Positions 9,488-19,445 of a DNA stretch of 32,004 nucleotides are shown piece after piece (the first letter of the stretch is position 1; the number at the start of each line of letters is the position of its first letter). A program made the position numbers and the translations under genes. Under the pieces are notes generated by a model. The model searched no databases. It was given only the letters and a program-made list of their open reading frames with translations, and was not told the DNA's origin. This DNA is from a bacterium (lineage in GTDB: Bacteria; Pseudomonadota; Alphaproteobacteria; Rs-D84; CACZYB01): the NCBI GenBank assembly GCA_014803575.1, contig JAAVBO010000025.1, positions 1 through 32,004 on the forward strand, written 5' to 3'.

Positions 9488-10200
9488 TTAAGTTCTTCCG
9501 GTTTTACAGAACATTTGCTGTTCGGGTGATTACAAATACTTATTAACGGATAATTGCTTGTATCACCGGTTTTTTGATAATGCCACCATTCGTGTTTTAT
9601 GCTACGAAAACCCGCCTGCTCCATAATAGATTTAAGAAGTGCGCGGTTGTCGCATTTAATTTTCTCCTCTGGCTTACATTTATAATCGTGTGAGGAAGCT
9701 AACACAAAATGATCAACACCGGTTGCAAATTCCAGTTTTTTTCCGGTTGCATCGGCAAGACCTATATCCAATGCCAAGCCTTTTGAATGAAGAGAACCTT
9801 TTTTATACGGGTTTGCGAGAAATTTAGGATTAGGATTTAATTTCCACATATAAAATTGAGCTTCGTGAGGGCGGAAACAATCAAACATCATTGCACGCAA
9901 ATTTTTTTCCTTTAAAATAGTTTCTAACTTTTGCATATTCGGATAAATATCCTTATGAACATAGCAATCATTTATTCCGAATTTATAATAAAACGGATGA
10001 TGGATGAAATTTTCCGCCTTGTTATAAGATAAATCGTTTATAAAATACGGAGATGTTATTTTTACAAGAGGAAAATTTTCCTCTATAAAATCCGGTTTAA
10101 TTTCTGTTTCTATTTGTGCAGAAATTGTTCTTTTGAAAAAAATTCCGACTATGAAAACTATTATAAAAGTTGATAAAAATACACTTAAAAATTTTTTCAT
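9484..10200 (-). CDS. VanX/DdpX-like D-Ala-D-Ala dipeptidase (peptidase M15 family), exported
   Basis: Zn-peptidase motifs SLHSKGLALDIGL and EWWHY; FDCFRPHEAQ; N-terminal signal/TM. Confidence 0.85.
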   Translation of the reverse strand: MKKFLSVFLSTFIIVFIVGIFFKRTISAQIETEIKPDFIEENFPLVKITSPYFINDLSYNKAENFIHHPFYYKFGINDCYVHKDIYPNMQKLETILKEKNLRAMMFDCFRPHEAQFYMWKLNPNPKFLANPYKKGSLHSKGLALDIGLADATGKKLEFATGVDHFVLASSHDYKCKPEEKIKCDNRALLKSIMEQAGFRSIKHEWWHYQKTGDTSNYPLISICNHPNSKCSVKPEELK

Positions 10201-10275
10201 TTATTTTCCTATTGTAATAAAATCTAAATTATAATATAATGTCTACATTTAAAACATAATCTAATGGAGGACAAA

Positions 10276-11289
10276 ATGCAAATTGTTTTTTGCGATGTTG
10301 ATGAAAAAACGTCTGATTTTTTAAAAACTGTTGAAAAAATTGACGGTGTGGAATTTATTACTTTTCCGCAAAGTCTTAATGAAATAGATGAAAAGGAATT
10401 ATCTCCTTATTATGGAGCAGAAATTATTTCGACATTCGTTTATTCAAGATTGGGACGTGATTTGCTTTCGAAATTTCCAAACCTTAAAATGATTTCAACA
10501 CGTTCTACCGGATATAATAATGTTGATTTGGATTATTGCCGTGAAAAGGGAATAAAGGTTGCAAATGTTGTGGGCTATGGTGAAATTACCGTTGCTGAAT
10601 TTGCGGTTGGTGTTCTTTTGAATTTAACAAGAAAGATAAGAACCGCGCAACGCAAACTTAAACATGGAATTGTGAATGTTGAGAAAGATATTGGTATAGA
10701 TTTGGACGGTAAAACAGTCGGTGTGATTGGAACCGGTGCAATAGGAAGACATTTTGCTCGTCTTGTAAAGGCTTTTGGTTGCAAGGTTTTAGCATACGAT
10801 TTATATCCTAATCAGGCTCTTGCTGATGAAGGAACCTGCACATACACAGATTTGGAAACTATATACAAAGAATCTGATATAATCGGACTTAACTGTCCTG
10901 CGACAAAAGAAAATTATCATTTGATAAATGCTGAAACGATAAAGAAATTAAAGGATGGTGTTTATATAGTAAATACTGCACGCGGGGAATTGATTGATAC
11001 TGCTGCACTTTATGATGCTCTTGTAAGCGGTAAAGTTGCCGGTGCGGGATTAGATGTGCTTGATTATGAAGATGTGATACTTAAAAATGATATTGATATT
11101 GCAAAGAATAAGGACAAAGATTTTGTGTTTTATTCTCTTGTTAATCAAAAACTTGTGCAACTTGAAAATGCGATTGTTACACCACATATTGCATTTAATT
11201 CGGTAGAGGCAAATTTACGAATTTTAAATACAAGTATGAAACATATTATTGATTTTATCAATGGTATTGATATTAAATCAGTTGCATAA
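10276..11289 (+). CDS. D-isomer specific 2-hydroxyacid dehydrogenase (D-lactate dehydrogenase-like)
   Basis: GKTVGVIGTGAIGRHFARLVKAFGCKVLAYD Rossmann motif, STRSTGYNNVDL, VNTARGELIDT, TPHIAFNS. ATG at 10276 chosen because GGAGG lies at the upstream in-frame ATG. Confidence 0.92.
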   Translation: MQIVFCDVDEKTSDFLKTVEKIDGVEFITFPQSLNEIDEKELSPYYGAEIISTFVYSRLGRDLLSKFPNLKMISTRSTGYNNVDLDYCREKGIKVANVVGYGEITVAEFAVGVLLNLTRKIRTAQRKLKHGIVNVEKDIGIDLDGKTVGVIGTGAIGRHFARLVKAFGCKVLAYDLYPNQALADEGTCTYTDLETIYKESDIIGLNCPATKENYHLINAETIKKLKDGVYIVNTARGELIDTAALYDALVSGKVAGAGLDVLDYEDVILKNDIDIAKNKDKDFVFYSLVNQKLVQLENAIVTPHIAFNSVEANLRILNTSMKHIIDFINGIDIKSVA

Positions 11290-11307
11290 AATAATGATGA
11301 TTTAAAA

Positions 11308-11340
11308 AAAAGAAGGGAGGTTTTGAAACCTCTCTTTTTT
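11308..11340. terminator. Bidirectional intrinsic terminator
   Basis: AGGGAGGTTT(tg)AAACCTCTCT with A-run and T-run between convergent genes. Confidence 0.85.
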
Positions 11341-13852
11341 ATATTCTGTTATTTTTTATTCTTTCATTTTCCTTTTGTGCACGCGGAGATTTTCTTTTTG
11401 CCATTCTTCGTTTATAATTTTTAATTTCCCTTGCGGTCATATCTTCAAGAGTATCCTCATCATATTCATCAATTGCTTCAAACTCCTTTTTAATCTTATT
11501 TAATTTTCTTTTAAGTTGAGCAATTTTTATTCTACTTACATTAGTAATATCGCCGTTTAATTCATCTTCAATTTCTTGATTAAGGCTGTCTAATTCATCA
11601 TTTTTTAAGATAAGATACATATCCTTTGATTTAATTTCATTTGAAGCTTTTTTCTTAATATTTTTAGATATATTTTCACGATATTTAAGTTCTGCCAAAA
11701 TATTTTTTCGTTTTGTTTCTTCTTTCTTTATTTCAGATTTAACTTCTGCTTCATATTTATTTAATAAAGTTATATCAGATGAGGAAAGTTGTCCACCCTT
11801 GTTTAAGTATTTAATTATTCTTTTTTTGGCATGTGGACTTGTAGTTTTATCATTTCGTATAATGTTTTCAATTTTCTTTTTAGTAATTTGTTTTGATACT
11901 TTGTTTAAAGGATTATCATTTTGGGATGTTTTGTTTTGAATTTCTTGTAAAAACTCCTTATATTCCTTTGAAACGGATGGATTTTTGAGTGCTGTTTCTA
12001 TATCAGTATCACTTAAATACGCTACATCATTTTGGAAATGTTCTTTTTCCTCGTTTGTTAATTTATCATAGTTTTCATAATTTTTAAATGCTTCATCAAC
12101 AATTTTTGCATTGTTTTTTTGTTGTTCAGAATTTTTATTTGAAAGATTGTTGTATTGTTTTTGTAAATCATTCGTTTTAACGGATTCATATTCCGGCACA
12201 GGAGTATAAGGTTCAACATTATCCGGTTCCTCGGTATTTTTTATATCATCTAAATTTGTATTATCTTCGTAAAGCTCTATTGCTTCATCTATTGGTAAAT
12301 CAAAAGCAGTAACTTCCTCTCCTTCTTGTTGTTTTTTTTCTGTTTCTTTTTTCTTTGTTTTATTATTTTGGTTATTAACTTTATCATTTGCCCAATTATA
12401 TTTAAGTGTGTTTTTTAATTCTCTTTTTACACCGGAGTTTAGATATCTTATTGTAGAAATGGTTAATTTTTTAAGACCGCTTAAGATATTATCTTTTTGG
12501 ACACCGTTTCCGATTGCACTACTGAATTTATCAGCCATTTGCATACTTTTCGATAAAAGGGTGAAGGATAGTAGGCAAACAAACAATGTTGAAATAATTA
12601 TTGTTGGATTTGTGATTAAAGTAATCAGAATCTTATTTTTCTTGCTTATCAAATTTATACCATCCAAGAATGTGGATGAGGTTATGATTTTTCCGTTTCC
12701 CGATAAATGTTCAAGAAGGGAAGTCAAGGTTATATCAAACGGACCGGCATTAAATGTAGTTGTTAAAAGCTCGTTTAAAAGGTAGGTGGAAATTGTCATA
12801 CTGACCGATAAAAATCCAAGTCGAAAGGTGCATTTTACCACATCCCAGAATAATTTTCCGGACAGTTGTTTTCGTGTATTGTTGAAAGTCCAGCTTCCTA
12901 TTGCAATAGGCATCATCACGCCAACCATTGCAAGTTTTATTACCACATCAAATATTATAATTAAGTAAGTAAACAGGATATATAAAAATCCCACTGTGAT
13001 ACAAAGTCCAATAAAAAATGTGACAAGGTTTGCAATAAATGTAAGGGTAAGCCATATTTTTACAAAGAACATTACAATTGTATAAATCCAACTGAAAGCA
13101 CCAAGAAAACCTTTAATTGCAAGTTCCACACCTTGCCCAGTTGGAGAATCATAGAGTAGTTCTGTAAGTTTAAATTCACCCATTGCGATAGTTGAGCGAG
13201 CCATAATTTTGAAACCCAAATCAGTGCCTGCATTAAATGTATTTGTGTATTCGCGAGTAACACAAAGAAGGTTGGTGAGAGTTTCTTCCTCCTCATTATA
13301 ATCATTTCCAAAAGTATTTGTTTTTTCATAACTTCCTAAGGCTTGCTTTGCATAATCTGAAAGTTTTATATCATTACAGGAAAAGTTTTGAATTTTACCA
13401 TTGGCAAGTTTTAACATTTCCGTATCATTTCTTGCCTCTACCAATACCCATTTCGCAAAATTCGGACCTGCGTTCATTATTACATCTATTGAATACTTAA
13501 ATATGGTTTTTGCTGGAAGTGCCAACATTGATAGGACAAAAGTATATGTGAAAAGTTTTATAAAAACATCTTTTAACATACTTCCTACATCTCCCTTTTG
13601 TTCCTTTATAACATTAGTCCAGATATACCATATAAACCAAAATGCAAGGGTCAACCAAAGAAGATTTTTAATTATTGGGACCAAAACCGCATACATTTTA
13701 TATACAAAGTTAAATACATATATATAGACCCCTTCTATAACATTACATTCCCAACAGTTTTTAAGTTCACCCGTGGTTGAAGTTGCACCAACGGAGACTT
13801 TGCTGTAAAATAAAGTAAAAAATGTTAATAATGATAATAAAAATTTTTTCAT
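11339..13852 (-). CDS. VirB6/TrbL-like polytopic membrane protein, paralog 5 (long charged C-terminal tail)
   Basis: Signal-like N-terminus, CWECNVIEGVYIYVFNFVYKMYAVLVP + multiple TMs, TNLLCVTREYTN, MMPIAIGSWTFNNTR; ~370-aa K/E-rich tail. ATGA overlap with upstream paralog. Confidence 0.7.
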   Translation of the reverse strand: MKKFLLSLLTFFTLFYSKVSVGATSTTGELKNCWECNVIEGVYIYVFNFVYKMYAVLVPIIKNLLWLTLAFWFIWYIWTNVIKEQKGDVGSMLKDVFIKLFTYTFVLSMLALPAKTIFKYSIDVIMNAGPNFAKWVLVEARNDTEMLKLANGKIQNFSCNDIKLSDYAKQALGSYEKTNTFGNDYNEEEETLTNLLCVTREYTNTFNAGTDLGFKIMARSTIAMGEFKLTELLYDSPTGQGVELAIKGFLGAFSWIYTIVMFFVKIWLTLTFIANLVTFFIGLCITVGFLYILFTYLIIIFDVVIKLAMVGVMMPIAIGSWTFNNTRKQLSGKLFWDVVKCTFRLGFLSVSMTISTYLLNELLTTTFNAGPFDITLTSLLEHLSGNGKIITSSTFLDGINLISKKNKILITLITNPTIIISTLFVCLLSFTLLSKSMQMADKFSSAIGNGVQKDNILSGLKKLTISTIRYLNSGVKRELKNTLKYNWANDKVNNQNNKTKKKETEKKQQEGEEVTAFDLPIDEAIELYEDNTNLDDIKNTEEPDNVEPYTPVPEYESVKTNDLQKQYNNLSNKNSEQQKNNAKIVDEAFKNYENYDKLTNEEKEHFQNDVAYLSDTDIETALKNPSVSKEYKEFLQEIQNKTSQNDNPLNKVSKQITKKKIENIIRNDKTTSPHAKKRIIKYLNKGGQLSSSDITLLNKYEAEVKSEIKKEETKRKNILAELKYRENISKNIKKKASNEIKSKDMYLILKNDELDSLNQEIEDELNGDITNVSRIKIAQLKRKLNKIKKEFEAIDEYDEDTLEDMTAREIKNYKRRMAKRKSPRAQKENERIKNNRI

Positions 13853-15363
13853 TCTTCACTTTCCCGTATTTCTTCTTGTAATTTATTTGTATCTTGTTGT
13901 AAAGATTTAAGGTTTGCAATTTTATCAAATTGATTTGAGAAATTTCCTACCTCTGTTCTGACGGTAGAAGCAACCCATTTCATACTAGTTTTCATTATAT
14001 TCAAAAGGGTTTCTCCTATTTTAAAAGTATAACCACTTACCAAACCGGCATAAACTTTAAGATTATTCATAATCATAAGGGATATTAAACCGAGAGAGAA
14101 TATAGGAAGAAAACTTCCACCTGGATTTTGAAGACTTGGCATTTCAAAATTTATATTTTTTGAAAGAAGGCACGATTGGACCTTTGATATATTACCATTT
14201 GCAGAGTTAAAGCAATTTACAAATGCGTTGCTTTTCATTATATCCCCTGTTTTTCCTGCAACCATATTATTATAGATAAAATCAGGAAACAGATAGGTAA
14301 AGTTATCAAGCGGACCAGGGTAATACATATCGCCTATAAATACAAAGGATGAATAAATAATTCCTAAAAATAGGCAATACATTATTATATAAAATGCCAT
14401 ACCGAACAGTGATTTGAAACCTGTGTTTGAAAAGCCCTTTGTTTCATTATACGCATATCCTCCAAGCATTATTGGAACAAAGGCAATAAGGATTCCTATT
14501 GTGAAAACAAAATCTATTAATGTAAACGGGATAAAGATATACATCATAAAGAATATGACTATCATTGCCATACCACCAATAATATCAAGAAGGACAACAG
14601 GATTTTTATCCCTTGAAAATTCTTTTAATGAAAAGGATACCATATTTGCACCGGCTGTAGTTGCACTTAGGAAAACCACATTTACAGAATTTACCAAACA
14701 GAGCATATCTTTTTTTACCTGTGGCGAAAGAAGTCCGTCAACTTCGCTTTCCGGATAGGTCAGTTTTTCGCATATTGGAGATTTGATTATTTCGGTTCCT
14801 ACCCCTACTCCCATTTGCAAAATCGGAACAGCGGTATGTTCAAAAATTAAATTTGCCATAGATTTTAATCTTTCCGGCTTTGTGTAATTTATTGCAACAC
14901 CTATTATAGCGATAATGAATAATTTTTTTGTAAGCTCTTTTAATATATCAGTAAAATTTTCTGATTGTTCATTTTTTATGTAGTTATAGACCTTTACCAA
15001 TATCCAAACGGCAATACCCATTGTGATAAGTGTCCAAACTATATCTGCAATAAACACATAGATGTTAAGGGATACAACACTTAGCAAATCAAAAACCTTT
15101 GCAAATAGAGCACAACACCAACAGCCTTTGAAATTATCAGCAGAAAACATTCCGTTTACGGGTTCTGCGCCTGTGATACTTGTATACCACGTATCAAAAT
15201 CTGTGCCTATTGCCCAATCGCCCTTTATTGCAAAAATTGCCATAGCTACAAAAATGACCATAGCAAAAAATCCGGACCACAAAAATATTTTAAGTGGAGC
15301 AAGAAAGAATGATAACATCAATTTATTATTACCTTTAAATACATTACTTAGCATTATCATCAC
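13849..15363 (-). CDS. VirB6/TrbL-like polytopic membrane protein, paralog 4
   Basis: CWCCALFAKVFDLLSVVSLNIYVFIADIVWTLITMG; KKDMLCLVNSVN; FVPIMLGGYAYNET; several TMs. Confidence 0.75.
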   Translation of the reverse strand: MMIMLSNVFKGNNKLMLSFFLAPLKIFLWSGFFAMVIFVAMAIFAIKGDWAIGTDFDTWYTSITGAEPVNGMFSADNFKGCWCCALFAKVFDLLSVVSLNIYVFIADIVWTLITMGIAVWILVKVYNYIKNEQSENFTDILKELTKKLFIIAIIGVAINYTKPERLKSMANLIFEHTAVPILQMGVGVGTEIIKSPICEKLTYPESEVDGLLSPQVKKDMLCLVNSVNVVFLSATTAGANMVSFSLKEFSRDKNPVVLLDIIGGMAMIVIFFMMYIFIPFTLIDFVFTIGILIAFVPIMLGGYAYNETKGFSNTGFKSLFGMAFYIIMYCLFLGIIYSSFVFIGDMYYPGPLDNFTYLFPDFIYNNMVAGKTGDIMKSNAFVNCFNSANGNISKVQSCLLSKNINFEMPSLQNPGGSFLPIFSLGLISLMIMNNLKVYAGLVSGYTFKIGETLLNIMKTSMKWVASTVRTEVGNFSNQFDKIANLKSLQQDTNKLQEEIRESEE

Positions 15364-17359
15364 CCTCTGGTTTATTATTGTTATTATTTTTCTTTTCTTC
15401 TGCCTTGGCTCTTATATTTTTGGATTTTTCATCTTCTTCTTTTTCTTTCCTTTTCATTTTATTGTTAAGGGTTTCACCTTCAAACTTTAATGTAACAAGC
15501 TCTCTTGTCACTTCGGTTGTGTGTTTGACTAATGTCTTAGTCCATTTTATAAAGGTAGTTGCTACATTACCATTTGGGACCATAGAGTTATATTTATTTG
15601 CGATTGTTAATGCTTCACCTAATAAAAACCAGCATAAAAATCCTGTGTAAAAAACTTCTAATAATCCGTTTGAGGTAAATGATATCATATACAAGGTTTG
15701 TGAGGTAATTTCCTTTAAATCCCTATTTGTTAAGGCCTCTTCAAAGTTATAAAAATCAATTCCGGAAATGTATAGCATTAAAAGAGATATTACCGCACAC
15801 ATAAGTGTTAATGATATTATTTGAAATATTGCGGACATAAAAGTATCAAACGATTGCTTTACAAATTGTTTTTTATCAAGTGCATATCCGACAAGGATTA
15901 GTGGAAATACGAATAAAACCGTGGCAATCATAAAAAATGCTTCTATAAAATAAAACGGCACCATTATGTTGATATAGAAAAATATTGCCATAATACAAAA
16001 GCCTATTATCATTTTTGTAAAACCTGAGAAATCAAAGTTTATAAGTTGATTAAAGCCTGTTTTAAAATTATATTTTCCAATATCAAAATTCATATTATTG
16101 AAGGATGAAACTCGCTCTATTGTACAAACTATATCCTCTCTTATTTTTCGGGGGAAAATTACTTCGCTGTCGGATATATCCTTTGTTTTATATTTGCATT
16201 TAAAAGGTTGATTGTCGTTTTCAATACCACTTGTTACAACTTTGTTATAATCTGTCATAAAATCGACAAGCGGGACTATGGTATAATTTAGGATATTGTA
16301 TCTGTCGGATATTGGAACCGTGAGGGCAAAGCCTATGATAAATACCCATAAAGCTTTTTGAAAAAATGTTTTTACAAATGCCATACCGTCCTGTTTTTTT
16401 ATTACATTATCAAAAAATACAAACAACATCCAGAACAGAAAAAGTCCCGCCATTAATGATATTGAATAGTATGCAAGTTTATCATAAATGACATAACCTA
16501 TTCGTGAAATAGTATTGAAAGTGACTTCAAATATATGGCAGGAAATACAGGACTTTGATTCTTTGAAATCATAAATAAGGTTTGAAACATTGCAAGAATT
16601 GCTGTTCCATTCGGCAACCTTGATATTTGTATTATAAATATAAATTGGTTTGTTACCATCGTTTATAAATGGAGATAAAATATCCGTATTTGTATCTGTG
16701 TCACGAATTTCACCGACTATTTCACCAAACATATTTAAAAATACGCTTCCCAAAACTCCGGTTGGTCTAAGCGCCTTCGGATAAACATCTGTTGCATATT
16801 TTTTAAATGATGCGGAAGATAAAAACGGAATACAATCCTTTGTTTCAAATATTTTGAAAATAGATTTATAAGCTGTTCGTTTTAAAAGGATATTAGGTCC
16901 ACCAATGATAGGAGTTAGGTTTGCAACAGGAATACCAACTCTGTATGGCAAAATATTTTTCATATTACTTTCTGCCTGACTTAACGCCGTATCCAAAATT
17001 TTTTTATCTGGTTTATTTTCCGGAATTGGAAGATCCGCAAAATATCGAGTTAGATATTCTGCCTTTTCAGGAGTAATACCACTACTCCTTAGCAAATTGA
17101 CATCACGAACGAAAAGCGGTTGTGGATAAAGTGCAAGATATGAGTTAAGATTCATTGAAAGACGGTTTTGATATTCCTTCAGATACTTTATTTCCCAACA
17201 GTAAAATTCTTGGTTGGAAATATTTACTTCGTCACGACTTAGATTATAATATTCCGGTTGGGTGCATAAATGAGTTGTTTGTGCAAATGAAGAGTTTTGC
17301 AAAATATTAAATATAGTGCAAAGTGAAATTACAAATATGTAAAATAATTTTTTATTCAT
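15344..17359 (-). CDS. VirB6/TrbL-like polytopic membrane protein with N-terminal ectodomain, paralog 3
   Basis: Signal peptide; CISCHIFEVTFNTISRIGYVIYDKLAYY; REDIVCTIERVS; FVFPLILVGYALD; C-terminal K/E/N-rich tail. Confidence 0.75.
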   Translation of the reverse strand: MNKKLFYIFVISLCTIFNILQNSSFAQTTHLCTQPEYYNLSRDEVNISNQEFYCWEIKYLKEYQNRLSMNLNSYLALYPQPLFVRDVNLLRSSGITPEKAEYLTRYFADLPIPENKPDKKILDTALSQAESNMKNILPYRVGIPVANLTPIIGGPNILLKRTAYKSIFKIFETKDCIPFLSSASFKKYATDVYPKALRPTGVLGSVFLNMFGEIVGEIRDTDTNTDILSPFINDGNKPIYIYNTNIKVAEWNSNSCNVSNLIYDFKESKSCISCHIFEVTFNTISRIGYVIYDKLAYYSISLMAGLFLFWMLFVFFDNVIKKQDGMAFVKTFFQKALWVFIIGFALTVPISDRYNILNYTIVPLVDFMTDYNKVVTSGIENDNQPFKCKYKTKDISDSEVIFPRKIREDIVCTIERVSSFNNMNFDIGKYNFKTGFNQLINFDFSGFTKMIIGFCIMAIFFYINIMVPFYFIEAFFMIATVLFVFPLILVGYALDKKQFVKQSFDTFMSAIFQIISLTLMCAVISLLMLYISGIDFYNFEEALTNRDLKEITSQTLYMISFTSNGLLEVFYTGFLCWFLLGEALTIANKYNSMVPNGNVATTFIKWTKTLVKHTTEVTRELVTLKFEGETLNNKMKRKEKEEDEKSKNIRAKAEEKKNNNNNKPEGDDNAK

Positions 17360-19445
17360 TTGTGATTTCAGTCTCCTCGTTTACAGATGTTGTTTCCTCC
17401 GATTCAAATTTATCAGATGATTTTGATTGTGTTTTCTTTGAATAAGGTTCTTTTTCCTCCCTTTGAATTTTAAGACCCAAAATACTTTTAAACGTATTTT
17501 TTAAATTATTGCCAAGAGTGATGGAACCAATACTTCCGCCATAGCTTGATGCAAATTCAGAAAGTTTAGAATAAACATAATACATTGCATATATTATGAA
17601 TGCGAAACTTGAAACACTTATAATATCAGTCGGAATTGCATTTAAAATTATATCAGGGTTGTTTTCCGCAATTGCCCTATCCAAAATACCAAGCACACTT
17701 TCATTGTTGTTTTTGAAATAAAAGCTGTAAATCAAAGTGCGATTGAAAAGTGAAAATACCGCCAATGTAATCATAGTAAATCCGAAATTTTTCGCAGTAT
17801 CAACTATGCTTGAAATTATATTAAAGCCTATCCAATTAAAGGCATAACCGAAAACCATAAATGGCCAAAGAATTGCAATTTTAAGTATATCAATCAGACC
17901 ATCCAGAATATAAAATGAAATCATAAAGTTTATAATAAAGAATAATCCCCATATAATAATTCCAATAAAAAAACTTAGAATTTTATTATCAGATTTGAAA
18001 TTGAAAAGATTTTTCATTAAAACCTTTCCCATTACCATTTGTTTTCCGTTGGTATTTATTGTATCGGTTAAAAAACAAACAAGAGAGCCAACAGTTTGTT
18101 TTGAAAGGACATAATTGATATCTGTATTTTTTTGCATTTCAATTTGTTTTAATTTTACAACGGGAGGAATCACTTGTTCTTCTTGTTTAGAAAGTTTTCT
18201 TTGCCTTATTTCATCAAAAACGGTATTCGGATTGCAAGTGGATTTTGTGTTTTCCACTGAAATAACTTTGTCTGCAACACCGAGAGTTAAATTCATTATC
18301 GGTTCGAATGTGAATGAGAAAAGGTATCCCACAGGAACAAGGAGAACGGTTGCCACAATAAAAATCAATTTTAATCTTTCGACTATATCTGCGAAAAAAT
18401 TGTTTGTATTTACTTCAAAAGGTGCATTTTTGAATCCCTTTAAAAATGAGGTTAAGAAGTAAAAGCAACCGAACAATACCATAAAGATAATAATGTATTT
18501 TGCAAAAGTGTTATACATATAGTCAAACAGCATTGAAATTTCATCAAACAGCATTACTATATAAGGACACATAAAGCAAACGGAACTTTTTGCAACACTA
18601 GCCTCTAATGTATCGGTTTTACATTTTTTTTCGTTCCAGTTTACATTGACACTTGTCTGTCTTTGATAATCATTATCAAATGTAATTTTTCTTATACTTG
18701 ATTTACCTATACCCTGACTTATAACATTACCGCCAATTGATGTATTAAATTCAATTGTCGCCATAGTGTTGCCTTGCATATTAACAAGTTTATTACCCTT
18801 TATTGCAACAGGTCGAATTGCAATAGGAAGGGCGGACATTACATCAAAGTATGTAAGTGTTTTTGGTGTATAAATTCCATCATTTGAAGAATAACTCAAT
18901 CGTTTATCGGTAATGCAATTTTTACCCTTTGAATTTACAATACTTCCCGTAAATTCGTCGGAGTTTTCAAAATCCTCCTTTGATGCTTCAAATGAAAAAG
19001 ACTGTGCAGGAGTGATTGTAAAATCGGCACCTATTTGTGCAGTCACTATCAAAGTTTTTATTAAATTGTTTACAGTAAGATTATCTGAAAAATTAATTTT
19101 TTCTTCATCTTCAAGTTCATCATTATTAAGATATTCATTTAAAATATCCGGTGTGATACCAAGACTTCTTAAATAATTAAAATTTGATGAGGCTGTTGTG
19201 TATAATTTTTTATATTCGGAAAGGGAAATGTTTCCCAAATTATTTTTTTCAAGATAAACTATATCCGTGCAAAAATATTCTGGTGAATATTTTGATAATA
19301 TCAAAGTCGGATTTGAAAAAAATACTGATGCGTTTTTATATGTGCAATTTTGTTTTGGCTGTGCGGTTTGGGAAAAAGATGTATTATTTCCTATAAACAT
19401 AGAAAGCAAGAAAAAAATTGATAATGTTTTAATAAATTTTATCAC
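17352..19445 (-). CDS. VirB6/TrbL-like polytopic membrane protein with N-terminal ectodomain, paralog 2
   Basis: Signal peptide; CFMCPYIVMLFDEISMLFDYMYNTFAKYIIIFMVL; VGSLVCFLTDTIN; LWPFMVFGYAFN. GTG start overlaps upstream stop (GTGA). Confidence 0.75.
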   Translation of the reverse strand: MIKFIKTLSIFFLLSMFIGNNTSFSQTAQPKQNCTYKNASVFFSNPTLILSKYSPEYFCTDIVYLEKNNLGNISLSEYKKLYTTASSNFNYLRSLGITPDILNEYLNNDELEDEEKINFSDNLTVNNLIKTLIVTAQIGADFTITPAQSFSFEASKEDFENSDEFTGSIVNSKGKNCITDKRLSYSSNDGIYTPKTLTYFDVMSALPIAIRPVAIKGNKLVNMQGNTMATIEFNTSIGGNVISQGIGKSSIRKITFDNDYQRQTSVNVNWNEKKCKTDTLEASVAKSSVCFMCPYIVMLFDEISMLFDYMYNTFAKYIIIFMVLFGCFYFLTSFLKGFKNAPFEVNTNNFFADIVERLKLIFIVATVLLVPVGYLFSFTFEPIMNLTLGVADKVISVENTKSTCNPNTVFDEIRQRKLSKQEEQVIPPVVKLKQIEMQKNTDINYVLSKQTVGSLVCFLTDTINTNGKQMVMGKVLMKNLFNFKSDNKILSFFIGIIIWGLFFIINFMISFYILDGLIDILKIAILWPFMVFGYAFNWIGFNIISSIVDTAKNFGFTMITLAVFSLFNRTLIYSFYFKNNNESVLGILDRAIAENNPDIILNAIPTDIISVSSFAFIIYAMYYVYSKLSEFASSYGGSIGSITLGNNLKNTFKSILGLKIQREEKEPYSKKTQSKSSDKFESEETTSVNEETEITNE

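Noticed and set aside
13072-13780. Several 60-108 aa ORFs on both strands inside the paralog 5 gene
   Set aside because: Overlapping shadow ORFs in an AT-rich coding region without RBS or domains.
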